A program made the position numbers and the translations under genes. A stretch of DNA of 64,000 nucleotides, taken from positions 183,009-247,008 of the forward strand of contig QHNH01000016.1 in assembly GCA_003218375.1 (NCBI GenBank), written 5' to 3'. Source of the stretch: Verrucomicrobiota bacterium (lineage in GTDB: Bacteria; Verrucomicrobiota; Verrucomicrobiia; Chthoniobacterales; UBA10450). Within the stretch, counting starts at the first letter, position 1. Every line of letters begins with the position of its first letter. Below are positions 25,256 to 32,550 of this stretch, one piece after another. The notes beneath the pieces were generated by a model. It was not told the DNA's origin, searched no databases, and saw only the letters and a program-made list of their open reading frames with translations.

Positions 25256-26023
25256 ATGAAGATCATCGCGATCGCGAACCAGAAAGGCGGCGTTGGGAAA
25301 ACGACCACCGCTGTGAATCTCGGTTGCGCGTTGGCCGAGGAAGGCTTGCGCGTGCTGATCATTGATCTCGATCCGCAGGGGAACGCGACCAGCTCATTCG
25401 GTTTGCAGGAACTGGAAGGCGAAAGCTTGTATGAACCGCTCCTCGGCAACGCATCGATCGCCGACAAGATCTTGCCGACCCGCGTCGAACGCGTCTTCAT
25501 CGTTCCCGCGGACCTCGATCTCGCCGGCGCCGAAGTGGAAATCGCGCGGCTCGATAATCATCTTACCCGGCTCGCCGAAACCCTGGCCCCGCTGCGTTCC
25601 GATAACACCTTCGATTTCGTTCTGCTCGATTGCCCGCCGTCCCTCGGCATCCTGATGACGAACGCGCTCGCCGCCGCCGACGAGCTGCTCACGCCGATCC
25701 AGTGCGAATATTTCGCGCTCGAAGGGCTGGTGAAGATCGTGCGCATTATCGAGCAGGTGCGCGACTCCGGCGCGAATGACCGGCTTGAGATTGGCGGCAT
25801 TGTCATGACCATGTTCGACAGCCGGACGAACTTGAGCCCGCAAGTCGTTGCCGATGTCCGCGCCCATTTCGGCGAACGCGTTTACGAAACGGTCATCCCG
25901 CGCACCGTCCGCCTGAGTGAAGCGCCAAGCTTCGGCAAATCAATTCTCGAACACGACCCGACCGGCGCCGGCGCCCGCGCCTACCGCGCCCTCGCGAAAG
26001 AATTTATCCAGCGCCATCGCTAA
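25256..26023 (+). CDS. parA: ParA/Soj-family chromosome-partitioning ATPase
   Basis: The product has 255 residues. The deviant Walker A motif KGGVGKT is at residues 10-16, the A' motif is IIDLDPQGNATSSFG and Walker B is VLLDCPPSLG. The length and the ending (YRALAKEFIQRH) match the chromosomal Soj/ParA group, which loads on DNA with ATP and works with ParB to segregate origins. No parB is adjacent in this window, which is unusual for chromosomal loci, so a role as an orphan ParA positioning other cargo remains possible. Its 3' end overlaps the convergent DUF190 gene by about 20 bases. Confidence 0.9.
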   Translation: MKIIAIANQKGGVGKTTTAVNLGCALAEEGLRVLIIDLDPQGNATSSFGLQELEGESLYEPLLGNASIADKILPTRVERVFIVPADLDLAGAEVEIARLDNHLTRLAETLAPLRSDNTFDFVLLDCPPSLGILMTNALAAADELLTPIQCEYFALEGLVKIVRIIEQVRDSGANDRLEIGGIVMTMFDSRTNLSPQVVADVRAHFGERVYETVIPRTVRLSEAPSFGKSILEHDPTGAGARAYRALAKEFIQRHR

Positions 26024-26354
26024 CCGCGCCGCGGTAATGCAAAGCGCGGACTTTTTCCATCGTCACCAGGCCGCCCGTGATCATTTTGTCGAGGACGGGG
26101 AGAAAGCTTTGGATTTTTTCCTCGCTGTCGACGATCTCGATGATCATGGGCAGGTCCATCGAGAGCCGGAGGATCTTGGAAGTGTGCATCCGGCTTGACT
26201 TGCCGAAACCGATTGGGCCCCGCAAGGCGGTAGCGCCGGCCAGGTGCATTTCGCGCGCTTTCAGGATGATCGCTTCGTAGAGCGGCCGATGCTCGTAGCG
26301 ATCGCTCTCGCCGATGAAGATGCGGAGAAGGGTGGCTTCGTGCGGGATTTCCAT
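26004..26354 (-). CDS. DUF190 family protein
   Basis: The protein has 116 residues from ATG 26354 (MEIPHEATLLRIFIGESDRY). The DUF190 pattern is clear: LRIFIGESDRYEHRPLYEAI, AREMHLAGATALRGPIGFG and LPMIIEIVDSEEKIQSFLP. It is a PII-like ferredoxin fold. DUF190 genes are often linked to crcB, as here, where crcB ends five bases upstream. A role in sensing or regulating fluoride export is suggested by that linkage but not proven. The longer ORF upstream of this ATG lies inside crcB. Confidence 0.88.
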   Translation of the reverse strand: MEIPHEATLLRIFIGESDRYEHRPLYEAIILKAREMHLAGATALRGPIGFGKSSRMHTSKILRLSMDLPMIIEIVDSEEKIQSFLPVLDKMITGGLVTMEKVRALHYRGAVSDGAG

Positions 26355-26359
26355 ACGCT

Positions 26360-26752
26360 TTATCGGCTGATGGCGGCGGCGCAGAGCTGGCCGAGCCAGA
26401 CCGCGCCGAGGCAAAGGACGACGGAGAGGATCACGTTGGCGGCCGCCCGCAGCCAATCGCCTTCCATGGTCAGGTTCAGGGTTTGCAGGCTGAAGGAAGA
26501 AAAGGTCGTGTAACCGCCGCACACTCCGGCCATGAACGCGAGCCGCCATTCCGGCCTAACGAGAAGACGCCCTTCCGGACCGGTATAAGCGGCGAAGAAT
26601 CCGATCACGAGACAGCCGCTCACATTCACCAGCAAAGTGCCATAAGGAAATGTTTCGCCGAAGCGCCGGCCGATCACGCCGGAGAGCCAGAAGCGCGCGA
26701 CACTCCCAAGCGCGCCGCCACCCGCTACGAGCCAATAATCCAGGCGATGCAT
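26360..26752 (-). CDS. crcB: fluoride ion channel CrcB/Fluc
   Basis: This 130-residue, four-helix membrane protein exports fluoride as an antiparallel dimer. Family motifs are visible: GGGALGSVARFWLSG, FPYGTLLVNVSGCLVIGFF (with the conserved Asn) and GVCGGYTTFSSFSLQ (the Phe-box and Thr/Ser track). ATG 26752 is preferred over the more upstream ATG because it starts directly at the first helix. A crcB-type fluoride riboswitch was looked for upstream and not recognised; that space carries a BIME-like repeat instead. A TCGTTAGGCC word lies within the gene on the minus strand. Confidence 0.93.
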   Translation of the reverse strand: MHRLDYWLVAGGGALGSVARFWLSGVIGRRFGETFPYGTLLVNVSGCLVIGFFAAYTGPEGRLLVRPEWRLAFMAGVCGGYTTFSSFSLQTLNLTMEGDWLRAAANVILSVVLCLGAVWLGQLCAAAISR

Positions 26753-26800
26753 TCCGCGTCTGTATAACAAAAGACGCGAGGCGCGCATAGCAGACTTAGC

Positions 26801-26892
26801 AGGTAGGGACGCTTTTCCGAAGCGTCCGACTATTTCGAGAATGCGGCTGGAATACCGAATTAGTCGGACGCCTCGGAAAGGCGTCCCTACCT
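26801..26892. repeat. BIME-like paired hairpins (GGTAGGGACGC type)
   Basis: AGGTAGGGACGCTTTTCCGA with AGCGTCCGAC on the left, and AGTCGGACGCCTCGGAAAGG with CGTCCCTACCT on the right. Each side forms its own hairpin and the two sides are mutual complements. The space lies between the divergent crcB and UdgX genes. Confidence 0.85.
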
Positions 26893-26935
26893 AAAAAGTT
26901 GCACGCGCGAGAGGCGGAATAGGCGAACAATTATT

Positions 26936-27580
26936 GTGGACGCGAAGTTTGTAGCGAAGGAGGAACGCGATTGGCGGCCGGCGCCGGCGCCCGAAACCTC
27001 GAGCCTGGCGACGTTGAAGAACGCGGCCAAAACCTGCACCGCCTGCCATCTTTTTCGACACGCCACCCAGACTGTGTTCGGCGAGGGGGCCAAAGGCGCG
27101 AAGCTGATGTTGCTCGGAGAACAACCGGGAGATCAGGAAGATCTGGCGGGGAAACCGTTCGTGGGGCCGGCGGGCAAAATTCTGGATCGCGCCCTCGAAG
27201 AAGCCGGGATCGATCGCGGCGAGGTTTACGTCACGAACACGGTGAAGCATTTCAAATGGGAGCCGCGCGGCAAACGCCGGATCCACAAGAAGCCGAACTC
27301 ACGCGAGATCGCGGCCTGCCGGCCGTGGCTCGAGGCCGAGCTTCGAGTCGTTAGGCCGGGATTGTTGGTTTGTCTTGGCGCGACCGCAGCCCAGGCGGTC
27401 TTCGGCCCGACGTTTCGCGTCACCCGCGAGCGCGGCAAGGTTCTGAAATCGGAAATCGCGCCGAAAATTGTCGCGACCGTTCATCCTTCGTCGCTCTTGC
27501 GCCAGCCCGATGAAGAATCGCGCGAGCGGGAATACAAACTCTTCGTTGCCGATCTCCGCGTTGCGGTGAAAGCCCTGTAG
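26936..27580 (+). CDS. udgX: UdgX-type uracil-DNA glycosylase (covalent uracil-DNA binding)
   Basis: The product has 214 residues from GTG 26936. The family 4/UdgX signature motifs are GEQPGDQEDLAGKPFVGPAG (residues 61-80) and VTNTVKHFKWEP, and the diagnostic loop KRRIH is at residues 113-117. In characterised mycobacterial UdgX the His of this loop forms a covalent bond with the abasic site after uracil excision; here it is His117. C34-x2-C37 and later Cys (AACRPW, LVCLGA) fit the 4Fe-4S cluster. The C-terminal ATVHPSSLLR motif is present. It stands alone, divergent from crcB. Confidence 0.92.
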   Translation: MDAKFVAKEERDWRPAPAPETSSLATLKNAAKTCTACHLFRHATQTVFGEGAKGAKLMLLGEQPGDQEDLAGKPFVGPAGKILDRALEEAGIDRGEVYVTNTVKHFKWEPRGKRRIHKKPNSREIAACRPWLEAELRVVRPGLLVCLGATAAQAVFGPTFRVTRERGKVLKSEIAPKIVATVHPSSLLRQPDEESREREYKLFVADLRVAVKAL

Positions 27581-27651
27581 CCGTCGCCCTGTGGGCGACG
27601 TGGGGGGCAGTCACGCGAACGCTCACGCTTCGCACAGCGAAGCGGCTACAG
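27575..27651. repeat. CTGTAGCC..GGCTACAG inverted repeat, copy a
   Basis: CTGTAGCCGTCGCCCTGTGG GCGACG at the left and CACGCTTCGCACAGCGAAGC GGCTACAG at the right, with internal hairpins on both sides. Copy b is at 28262-28338 and a half copy at 14370-14400. It begins at the stop codon of udgX. Confidence 0.9.
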
Positions 27652-27660
27652 AAGAAGCGG

Positions 27661-28200
27661 CTACGGCTTCGGCGAGGACGAGGGCGAAGCGCTGGGAGAT
27701 GCTTCGGGCGAAGTCTCGCTCTTGGTCGACTTCTTCTTGCGCTTCTCGTCGGCTGCTTTCTCAGCCTCGGTCTTCGGTCCGAGCTTTACGGTCTTCGCTT
27801 CCAGGGTTCCGTCGGTCAGCTTCCAATAAGAGCCGCGCACTTCCTCATTCGCGACCGCGTCTTTCATCGTTGCGGCCGCACCGGCTTTCGAGAGGACGCT
27901 TTTGTCCGTGACCTTGAAGACGCGCGATTTCTCCTTGCCCGCGATCGTGAAGGTCTTCGCCTTCTGATCGACTGCGGAAATTATTCCGCGGAAGGGAAGC
28001 GGGCGGCCCACCGTGGGATGGGGTGAAGGTTTCGCCGACGGTGAAGGACTCGTTTTGGGTGACGGAGAGCTCTTGATTTTCGGCGACGGTGAAACGTTCG
28101 GGCTCGGCGAGGGCGATGTCTTGGCTGCGATCGCTGCAAGAGGCGCGCAACATACTAACGCCGCGATGCAGGCCGTAACGATAGGGAATTTGTTTTTCAT
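27661..28200 (-). CDS. secreted Ser/Pro-rich protein
   Basis: The product has 179 residues from ATG 28200 (MKNKFPIVTACIAALVCCAP). A clear signal peptide ends around AIAA. A Ser/Pro/Lys-repeat linker follows (TSPSPSPNVSPSPKIKSSPS), then a small beta-rich domain at about 75-150 (FRGIISAVDQKAKTFTIAGK) that looks like an OB-like fold of unknown function. A second charged and Ser/Pro-rich tail closes it. It is probably periplasmic or surface-exposed. It is flanked on both sides by copies of the CTGTAGCC inverted repeat. Confidence 0.75.
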   Translation of the reverse strand: MKNKFPIVTACIAALVCCAPLAAIAAKTSPSPSPNVSPSPKIKSSPSPKTSPSPSAKPSPHPTVGRPLPFRGIISAVDQKAKTFTIAGKEKSRVFKVTDKSVLSKAGAAATMKDAVANEEVRGSYWKLTDGTLEAKTVKLGPKTEAEKAADEKRKKKSTKSETSPEASPSASPSSSPKP

Positions 28201-28261
28201 AGATTTGGGGTGTTTCGGGGACTCGATTCTAGCGAGTTTACGGAGACGGGGCAATGCCCAC

Positions 28262-28338
28262 CTGTAGCCATCGCCCTGTGGGCGATGCGGGGATTAGCCA
28301 CGTCTGTTCTCACGCTTCGCATAGCGAAGCGGCTACAG
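28262..28338. repeat. CTGTAGCC..GGCTACAG inverted repeat, copy b
   Basis: CTGTAGCCATCGCCCTGTGG GCGATG and CACGCTTCGCATAGCGAAGC GGCTACAG. It shares the same plan and spacing as copy a at 27575-27651, so the Ser/Pro-rich gene is bracketed by direct copies of the element. Confidence 0.9.
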
Positions 28339-28352
28339 AAGATTTTCCAGGG

Positions 28353-29468
28353 CTATTCGTCCGCTTTGCCTTGGAGCAGCGGCTCGCACGGCAACGTCTC
28401 CGGGCCTTTCTCGGTGCAGACCGCGTAATTCGCTCCCGGATACATCGACACGCCGGCGAATTCGCCCTTCGCATTCAACGCGTAAAAGTTGATCCCGAAA
28501 TTCGGGTTCCCTTTGCTGTTGAGCAATCGTTTCTCGACCGTGTTCGCCTTGATCCGTTTGCAGGCCTCGAGCCCGGCGTCCTTCGGATGCATCCCGCGCC
28601 GCATGTTTTCCACGATCATGTAGGAACAGAGATTGTAGAGGTTCGCTTCGCCGCGTCCCGTCGAGCCGGCGGCGCCGATTTCGCCGTCCACGTAAAGGCC
28701 CGCTCCCAGGATCGGTGAATCGCCCACGCGTCCCGGAATTTTCCAGGCGAGGCCGCTCGTCGTGGTGACCCCGCAGATCTCGCCCTTCGCATTAATCCCG
28801 TCGCAATTGATCGTCCCGTAAATGTGCCGGGCATCGATCAGCCCTTCCGCCACCATTTGTCGCGTCGCACGCCGACTGGCCTCCGCGCGCTTTTGCGGAT
28901 CGAGATAATGCGACGGATCGATCCGCCGTTTCCATTCCAGCCAAAGCTTCCGTGAGTGTTCCGTGTTCAGGTCGTCCTCGATCTTGAACCCGAGCCCGCG
29001 CGCGAAATCCTGCGCGCCTTTTCCCACGATCAAATGATGATCGGTCTGCTCCATCACCGCCTTCGCCACCAGCGACGGTGTCCGCACGCCCTCGATGCAC
29101 GCCACGCCGCCGGCCCGCTTCTTCGGCCCGTGCATGCAACACGAGTCGAGCTGCACCACCCCATCCGCATTCGGCAACCCGCCGTAGCCAACGCTGTCAT
29201 CCAGCGGATCGAGCTCGACGATGTTCACGCCCGCGATCAGCGCATCGAGCACGTCCGCGCCGCCTTGCGTCATCATCGTGAACGCCTTCTGCACGCAGGT
29301 CATGTCGCCGCCGTTCTTGAATTCGTTGCCGTTGGCCGAAGCGATCACGACCGGCTTGACTGGTTTCGAATTCATAACGGTAGGACCCTGTCCCAAAAGG
29401 GCGCGGGGCGCGACCGCCAGGGTCAACCCGCCCGCCACACTCGATTGCACAAAACGGCGTCTATTCAT
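28353..29468 (-). CDS. N4-(beta-N-acetylglucosaminyl)-L-asparaginase (glycosylasparaginase), Tat-exported
   Basis: The product has 371 residues with a twin-arginine signal (NRRRFVQSSVAGGLTLAVAP). The Ntn-hydrolase family match is clear: CVQKAFTMMTQGGADVLDAL, ELDPLDDSVGYGGLPNADGV, and the autocleavage site before the catalytic Thr in GEICGVTTTSGLAWKIPGR, followed by GDSPILGAGLYVDGEIGAAG. The enzyme removes asparagine-linked N-acetylglucosamine from degraded glycoproteins. Tat export places it in the periplasm or outside, consistent with scavenging of glycoprotein nitrogen. Confidence 0.92.
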   Translation of the reverse strand: MNRRRFVQSSVAGGLTLAVAPRALLGQGPTVMNSKPVKPVVIASANGNEFKNGGDMTCVQKAFTMMTQGGADVLDALIAGVNIVELDPLDDSVGYGGLPNADGVVQLDSCCMHGPKKRAGGVACIEGVRTPSLVAKAVMEQTDHHLIVGKGAQDFARGLGFKIEDDLNTEHSRKLWLEWKRRIDPSHYLDPQKRAEASRRATRQMVAEGLIDARHIYGTINCDGINAKGEICGVTTTSGLAWKIPGRVGDSPILGAGLYVDGEIGAAGSTGRGEANLYNLCSYMIVENMRRGMHPKDAGLEACKRIKANTVEKRLLNSKGNPNFGINFYALNAKGEFAGVSMYPGANYAVCTEKGPETLPCEPLLQGKADE

Positions 29469-29538
29469 GCTTCATGGAATCACGGGATGCAGCCGAATGG
29501 CAATCCCCGACCTGCGATCTCTGACTTTCGACTCTCTT

Positions 29539-29955
29539 CTACGTCGCTCGCCAGCACGCCGTGATGCCGCACGCGAGAATCGAAGTCGTTAACGCATTCA
29601 CGACCTGGCCGACTACCACCCAGGGATGCAGATTGATGAACACCGCGGCACTAACCTGCATCGGCGCGGCGAACGCCATCCACGCCACCGCTGCGAAGCG
29701 CAACGCCCCGGGCAGTCCCCCGGCGAACACGCCGCCCATTCGCGCCACCAGCAAAAACAACGTCGCGATCGCGATACAGGTCAGGAAAGAGATCGCCGAC
29801 GAAAGTGTGTAGCTCCTGTTATTTTCCGGGCGCCAGGTGTTCGGCGTCAGTTTTTGAAACCGATGAAACACCAGGCCCATCCAGAGCCAGCCGGTGAAGA
29901 TGGAAATAATTCCGGCTACTGCGCCGGGTGCCAGAGCCAATTGTAATGTTTTCAT
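29539..29955 (-). CDS. four-helix membrane protein (DUF1761-like)
   Basis: The protein has 138 residues with about four hydrophobic helices: 10-30, 52-75, 85-105 and 112-132. The first helix carries GIISIFTGWLWMGLVFHRF, and the Trp-rich first helix followed by three more helices resembles the DUF1761 family. No catalytic motif is visible. It sits between the asparaginase (same strand) and the divergent GDSL esterase. The function is unknown. Confidence 0.65.
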   Translation of the reverse strand: MKTLQLALAPGAVAGIISIFTGWLWMGLVFHRFQKLTPNTWRPENNRSYTLSSAISFLTCIAIATLFLLVARMGGVFAGGLPGALRFAAVAWMAFAAPMQVSAAVFINLHPWVVVGQVVNALTTSILACGITACWRAT

Positions 29956-30090
29956 ATCGTCGAGCGCGAGTCTAACGATCCCGCCACTGCCTTGTCACGC
30001 CCGGAGAAATTCGGGAATGACGAAATGTTTTCCACCCAAATCGCGTCGCAGAACCGAATCAAGAGTGTCCCAGGGGGAAAAAGGAGGGAT

Positions 30091-31854
30091 ATGATTTCAG
30101 CACGTCAAATTACCTGTGCAGGGCTTACGCTCATCGGCGTTTCGCTCGCAAACATCGCTGCCACCGCACAGCAAGCGGCGCCGGCCTTCACTCGCGTCGT
30201 CCTTTTCGGAGACAGCCTTTCCGATACCGGGAACGTCCGCAACCGCACCAACTCGAAAACCAACGGCGCCATCGATTATCCGAGTCACACCTTCAATTAC
30301 GACAACGGCCGCTTCACCAATGACGACCAGACCGATCCCTCGTCGAAGACCTACTTCGGAGTCTGGCACGAACAGCTCGCCCGCACCTTCCTCGGGTTGC
30401 AGCCCGCGACCTTTAGCCTGGGTGGCGGCCTTAACTACGGTTTCGGCGGCGCCACCACCATGAATGGCACACACCAAGAGACCGTGGTCACCACTCCCTT
30501 CGGCGATGTCACCATCACCATCGACGACATGGGCAAACAAATGGACGACTATCTCGCTTCGCACGTCGTCGATCCTCAGGCGCTCTATATAGTCTGGGGC
30601 GGCAGTAACGATCTGCGGAACGACGATACCGCCACGAGCGTCACCGCGACCGCGGCCCGCGCCACCGCCCTGGTCAGTCGCCTCGCTACCGCCGGCGCCC
30701 AATACATCCTGATCCCAAACGTTGCGCCGCTCGGCGACATTCCGAAGTACGCTGGCACTGCCAAAGTTGTCACGGCGAACCGCGCTTCCGCTAATTATCG
30801 CGTCGAACTCGATGCCGATCTCACTTCGCTCCAAAGCAGCCTTGCGGTGCAAGGTCTGATGCCCACGATTTACCGCGTCGATGAATGGGCGGACGCTGTC
30901 CGCGTTTTCAGCAACGGCCCCCGATTCGGATTCACGAACCTCACCAACCCGTGCCAGGGCTCGAGCAGCAGCCCCGACCAGTACGTGTTCTGGGATGACA
31001 AGCATCCCACCACCGCCGGGCACTTTCGCATCGCCAAGACCGCGTTCGACGCGATGACGAATCCAACGCCCGCGCCTTCGAAAGCGCTAAACATTTCCAC
31101 GCGTGTTTTCGTAGACACCGGTGAGCGCGTTTCCATCGCCGGCTTTATTGTCACCGGCGACATTGCCAAGAAAGTGCTTATCCGCGGCATCGGTCCTTCC
31201 CTCGCCGCGAACGGAGTGCCCACTCCGCTGGCTAATCCTACGCTGACTTTGTTCGATAGCGCCGGCACCGTGAAAATGACAAACGATGACTGGAAAAATT
31301 CGCCCGATGCCGCGGAAATCATGAGCAGCGGCCTCGCGCCCACGAACGATTTGGAGTCGGTCATTATCGCGACGCTTGCGCCCGGCCAGTACACCGCCCA
31401 GCTTGCCGGCAAGAATAATGGCACCGGCAACGGCGTTGTCGAAGTTTACGATCTGCAGTCCAGCACCAGCGCCGTCCTCGCGAACCTGAGCACTCGCGGC
31501 TTCGTAGGCACCGGCGATAACGTGATGATCGGCGGCATCATCATCGGCACCGGCGACAGCCCCATCATGGTCTTCCGCGCCCTGGGTCCATCGCTGGCCA
31601 GCTTCGGCATAACGAACCCACTGCTCGATCCCACCCTCGAGCTGCACGATGGCAGCGGCACCCTGATTGCTTTCGACGACGATTGGAAAATCCCCCAGAT
31701 CCAGGCGGTCCAGGCCGTAAACCTCGCGCCTACCGACGTCCGTGAATCCGCCATCGTCTCCGCTTTCCTCAGCCCTGGCCAATACACCGCCATCGTCCGC
31801 GGCAAGAACAACACCACCGGCGTCGCCCTCGTCGAGGCCTACCGGATTCCGTAG
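30091..31854 (+). CDS. secreted GDSL/SGNH esterase with two C-terminal repeat modules
   Basis: The product has 587 residues from ATG 30091, preceded by an excellent Shine-Dalgarno AAGGAGGGA; a more upstream start was rejected for that reason. A signal peptide ends near ATAQQAA. The GDSL domain (about 33-330) has the nucleophile Ser42 in FGDSLSDTGN, Gly in LNYGFGGATT, Asn in VWGGSNDL and the Asp-His pair in WDDKHPTTAGH. Two tandem modules of about 125 residues follow (NISTRVFVDTGERVSIAGFI and NLSTRGFVGTGDNVMIGGII), each ending LxPGQYTxxxxGKNN..G..VEVY/VEAY. The same module ends the neighbouring protein at 32551-33795. It is a likely extracellular lipase/esterase. Confidence 0.9.
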   Translation: MISARQITCAGLTLIGVSLANIAATAQQAAPAFTRVVLFGDSLSDTGNVRNRTNSKTNGAIDYPSHTFNYDNGRFTNDDQTDPSSKTYFGVWHEQLARTFLGLQPATFSLGGGLNYGFGGATTMNGTHQETVVTTPFGDVTITIDDMGKQMDDYLASHVVDPQALYIVWGGSNDLRNDDTATSVTATAARATALVSRLATAGAQYILIPNVAPLGDIPKYAGTAKVVTANRASANYRVELDADLTSLQSSLAVQGLMPTIYRVDEWADAVRVFSNGPRFGFTNLTNPCQGSSSSPDQYVFWDDKHPTTAGHFRIAKTAFDAMTNPTPAPSKALNISTRVFVDTGERVSIAGFIVTGDIAKKVLIRGIGPSLAANGVPTPLANPTLTLFDSAGTVKMTNDDWKNSPDAAEIMSSGLAPTNDLESVIIATLAPGQYTAQLAGKNNGTGNGVVEVYDLQSSTSAVLANLSTRGFVGTGDNVMIGGIIIGTGDSPIMVFRALGPSLASFGITNPLLDPTLELHDGSGTLIAFDDDWKIPQIQAVQAVNLAPTDVRESAIVSAFLSPGQYTAIVRGKNNTTGVALVEAYRIP

Positions 31855-31865
31855 GGACGAAAGCA

Positions 31866-32006
31866 GTGACATGTGACGAGTGAAATCCTCGTTCCCAAAC
31901 TCTGTTTGGGAACGCAATTGTCTTCAAAACTCCGTTTTGTTTTCTGACTTCTTGTCATCTGCTTGTCACACGTCACACGTCACACGTCACATGTCACTCG
32001 TCACTA
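31866..32006. repeat. hairpin and CACACGTCA-type direct repeats
   Basis: CGTTCCCAAACTCTGTTTGG GAACG (31887-31911) forms a hairpin. A string of CACACGTCACACGTCACACG and TCACATGTCACTCGTCAC (about 31967-32005) runs into the thioesterase start codon, and GTGACATGTGACGAGTG (31867-31883) is its inverted counterpart. Related words occur at 35140-35168 and 54022-54090. Confidence 0.7.
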
Positions 32007-32476
32007 ATCTTCCCTTCGAGCTCACAGTCACGGTTCAACCCGCCGATATCGATCGCCAGAATCACGTCAACAACACCGTTTACGTGCGCTGGATCCAGGA
32101 AGTCGCCACCGCGCATTGGGAAGCACGCGCTCCCGCTGATTCCCGCGATGCGATCGGTTGGGTCGTCTTACGCCATGAGATCGATTACAAATCGCCCGCC
32201 TCCCTTGGCGACGAACTGCTTCTCCGCACCTGGGTGGGAAAAGCCACCCGGGCTACCTTCGAACGTTTCGTTGAAATCCGCCGCCTGACCTCTGATCCGC
32301 CAGCGGACGGATTCGCCGTGTCCGCCATTGGACGGACTGGCCGTGGCGAGGCGAACCTCCGATCTCCGACCTCTGACCTTCTGGCTCAGGCCCGCACTCT
32401 ATGGGTCCCGATCAATCCCGACACTGCGAAACCTACTCGCGTCCCTCCCGAAGTCCGCGCCCGTTTCTCCACCTGA
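31991..32476 (+). CDS. acyl-CoA thioesterase (4HBT hotdog family) with in-frame insert
   Basis: The product has 161 residues from ATG 31991 (MSLVTNLPFELTVTVQPADI). It has the 4HBT pattern: Asp in PADIDRQNHVNNTVYVRWIQ, then the GWVVLRHEIDYKSPASLGDE strand-helix and TRATFERFVEIRRL. Normally a short turn leads to the last strand LLAQARTLWVPI. Here about 30 residues (TSDPPADGFAVSAIGRTGRG and on) are inserted, and their DNA (about 32290-32380) consists of the CTCCGATCTCCGACCTCTGA type of intergenic word repeat. The insertion may be tolerated in a loop. The start lies within the upstream repeat string, so its exact position is uncertain. Confidence 0.8.
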   Translation: MSLVTNLPFELTVTVQPADIDRQNHVNNTVYVRWIQEVATAHWEARAPADSRDAIGWVVLRHEIDYKSPASLGDELLLRTWVGKATRATFERFVEIRRLTSDPPADGFAVSAIGRTGRGEANLRSPTSDLLAQARTLWVPINPDTAKPTRVPPEVRARFST

Positions 32477-32488
32477 TTCCTTATCCCT

Positions 32489-32527
32489 AAAAAGAAAACG
32501 CCCTCGCGCATTACACGCGAGGGCGTT
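32489..32527 (-). terminator. rho-independent terminator
   Basis: A perfect 12-bp stem AACGCCCTCGCG / CGCGAGGGCGTT around the loop CATTACA. On the minus strand it is followed by TTCTTTTT. It is correctly placed 24 bases after the stop of the minus-strand gene at 32551, and it also lies after the convergent thioesterase gene. Confidence 0.9.
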
Positions 32528-32550
32528 CAATTCACTATCGCGGCCGCCGG

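Noticed and set aside
26753-26935. Fluoride riboswitch upstream of crcB
   Set aside because: No crcB-motif core could be recognised; the region is a BIME-like repeat.
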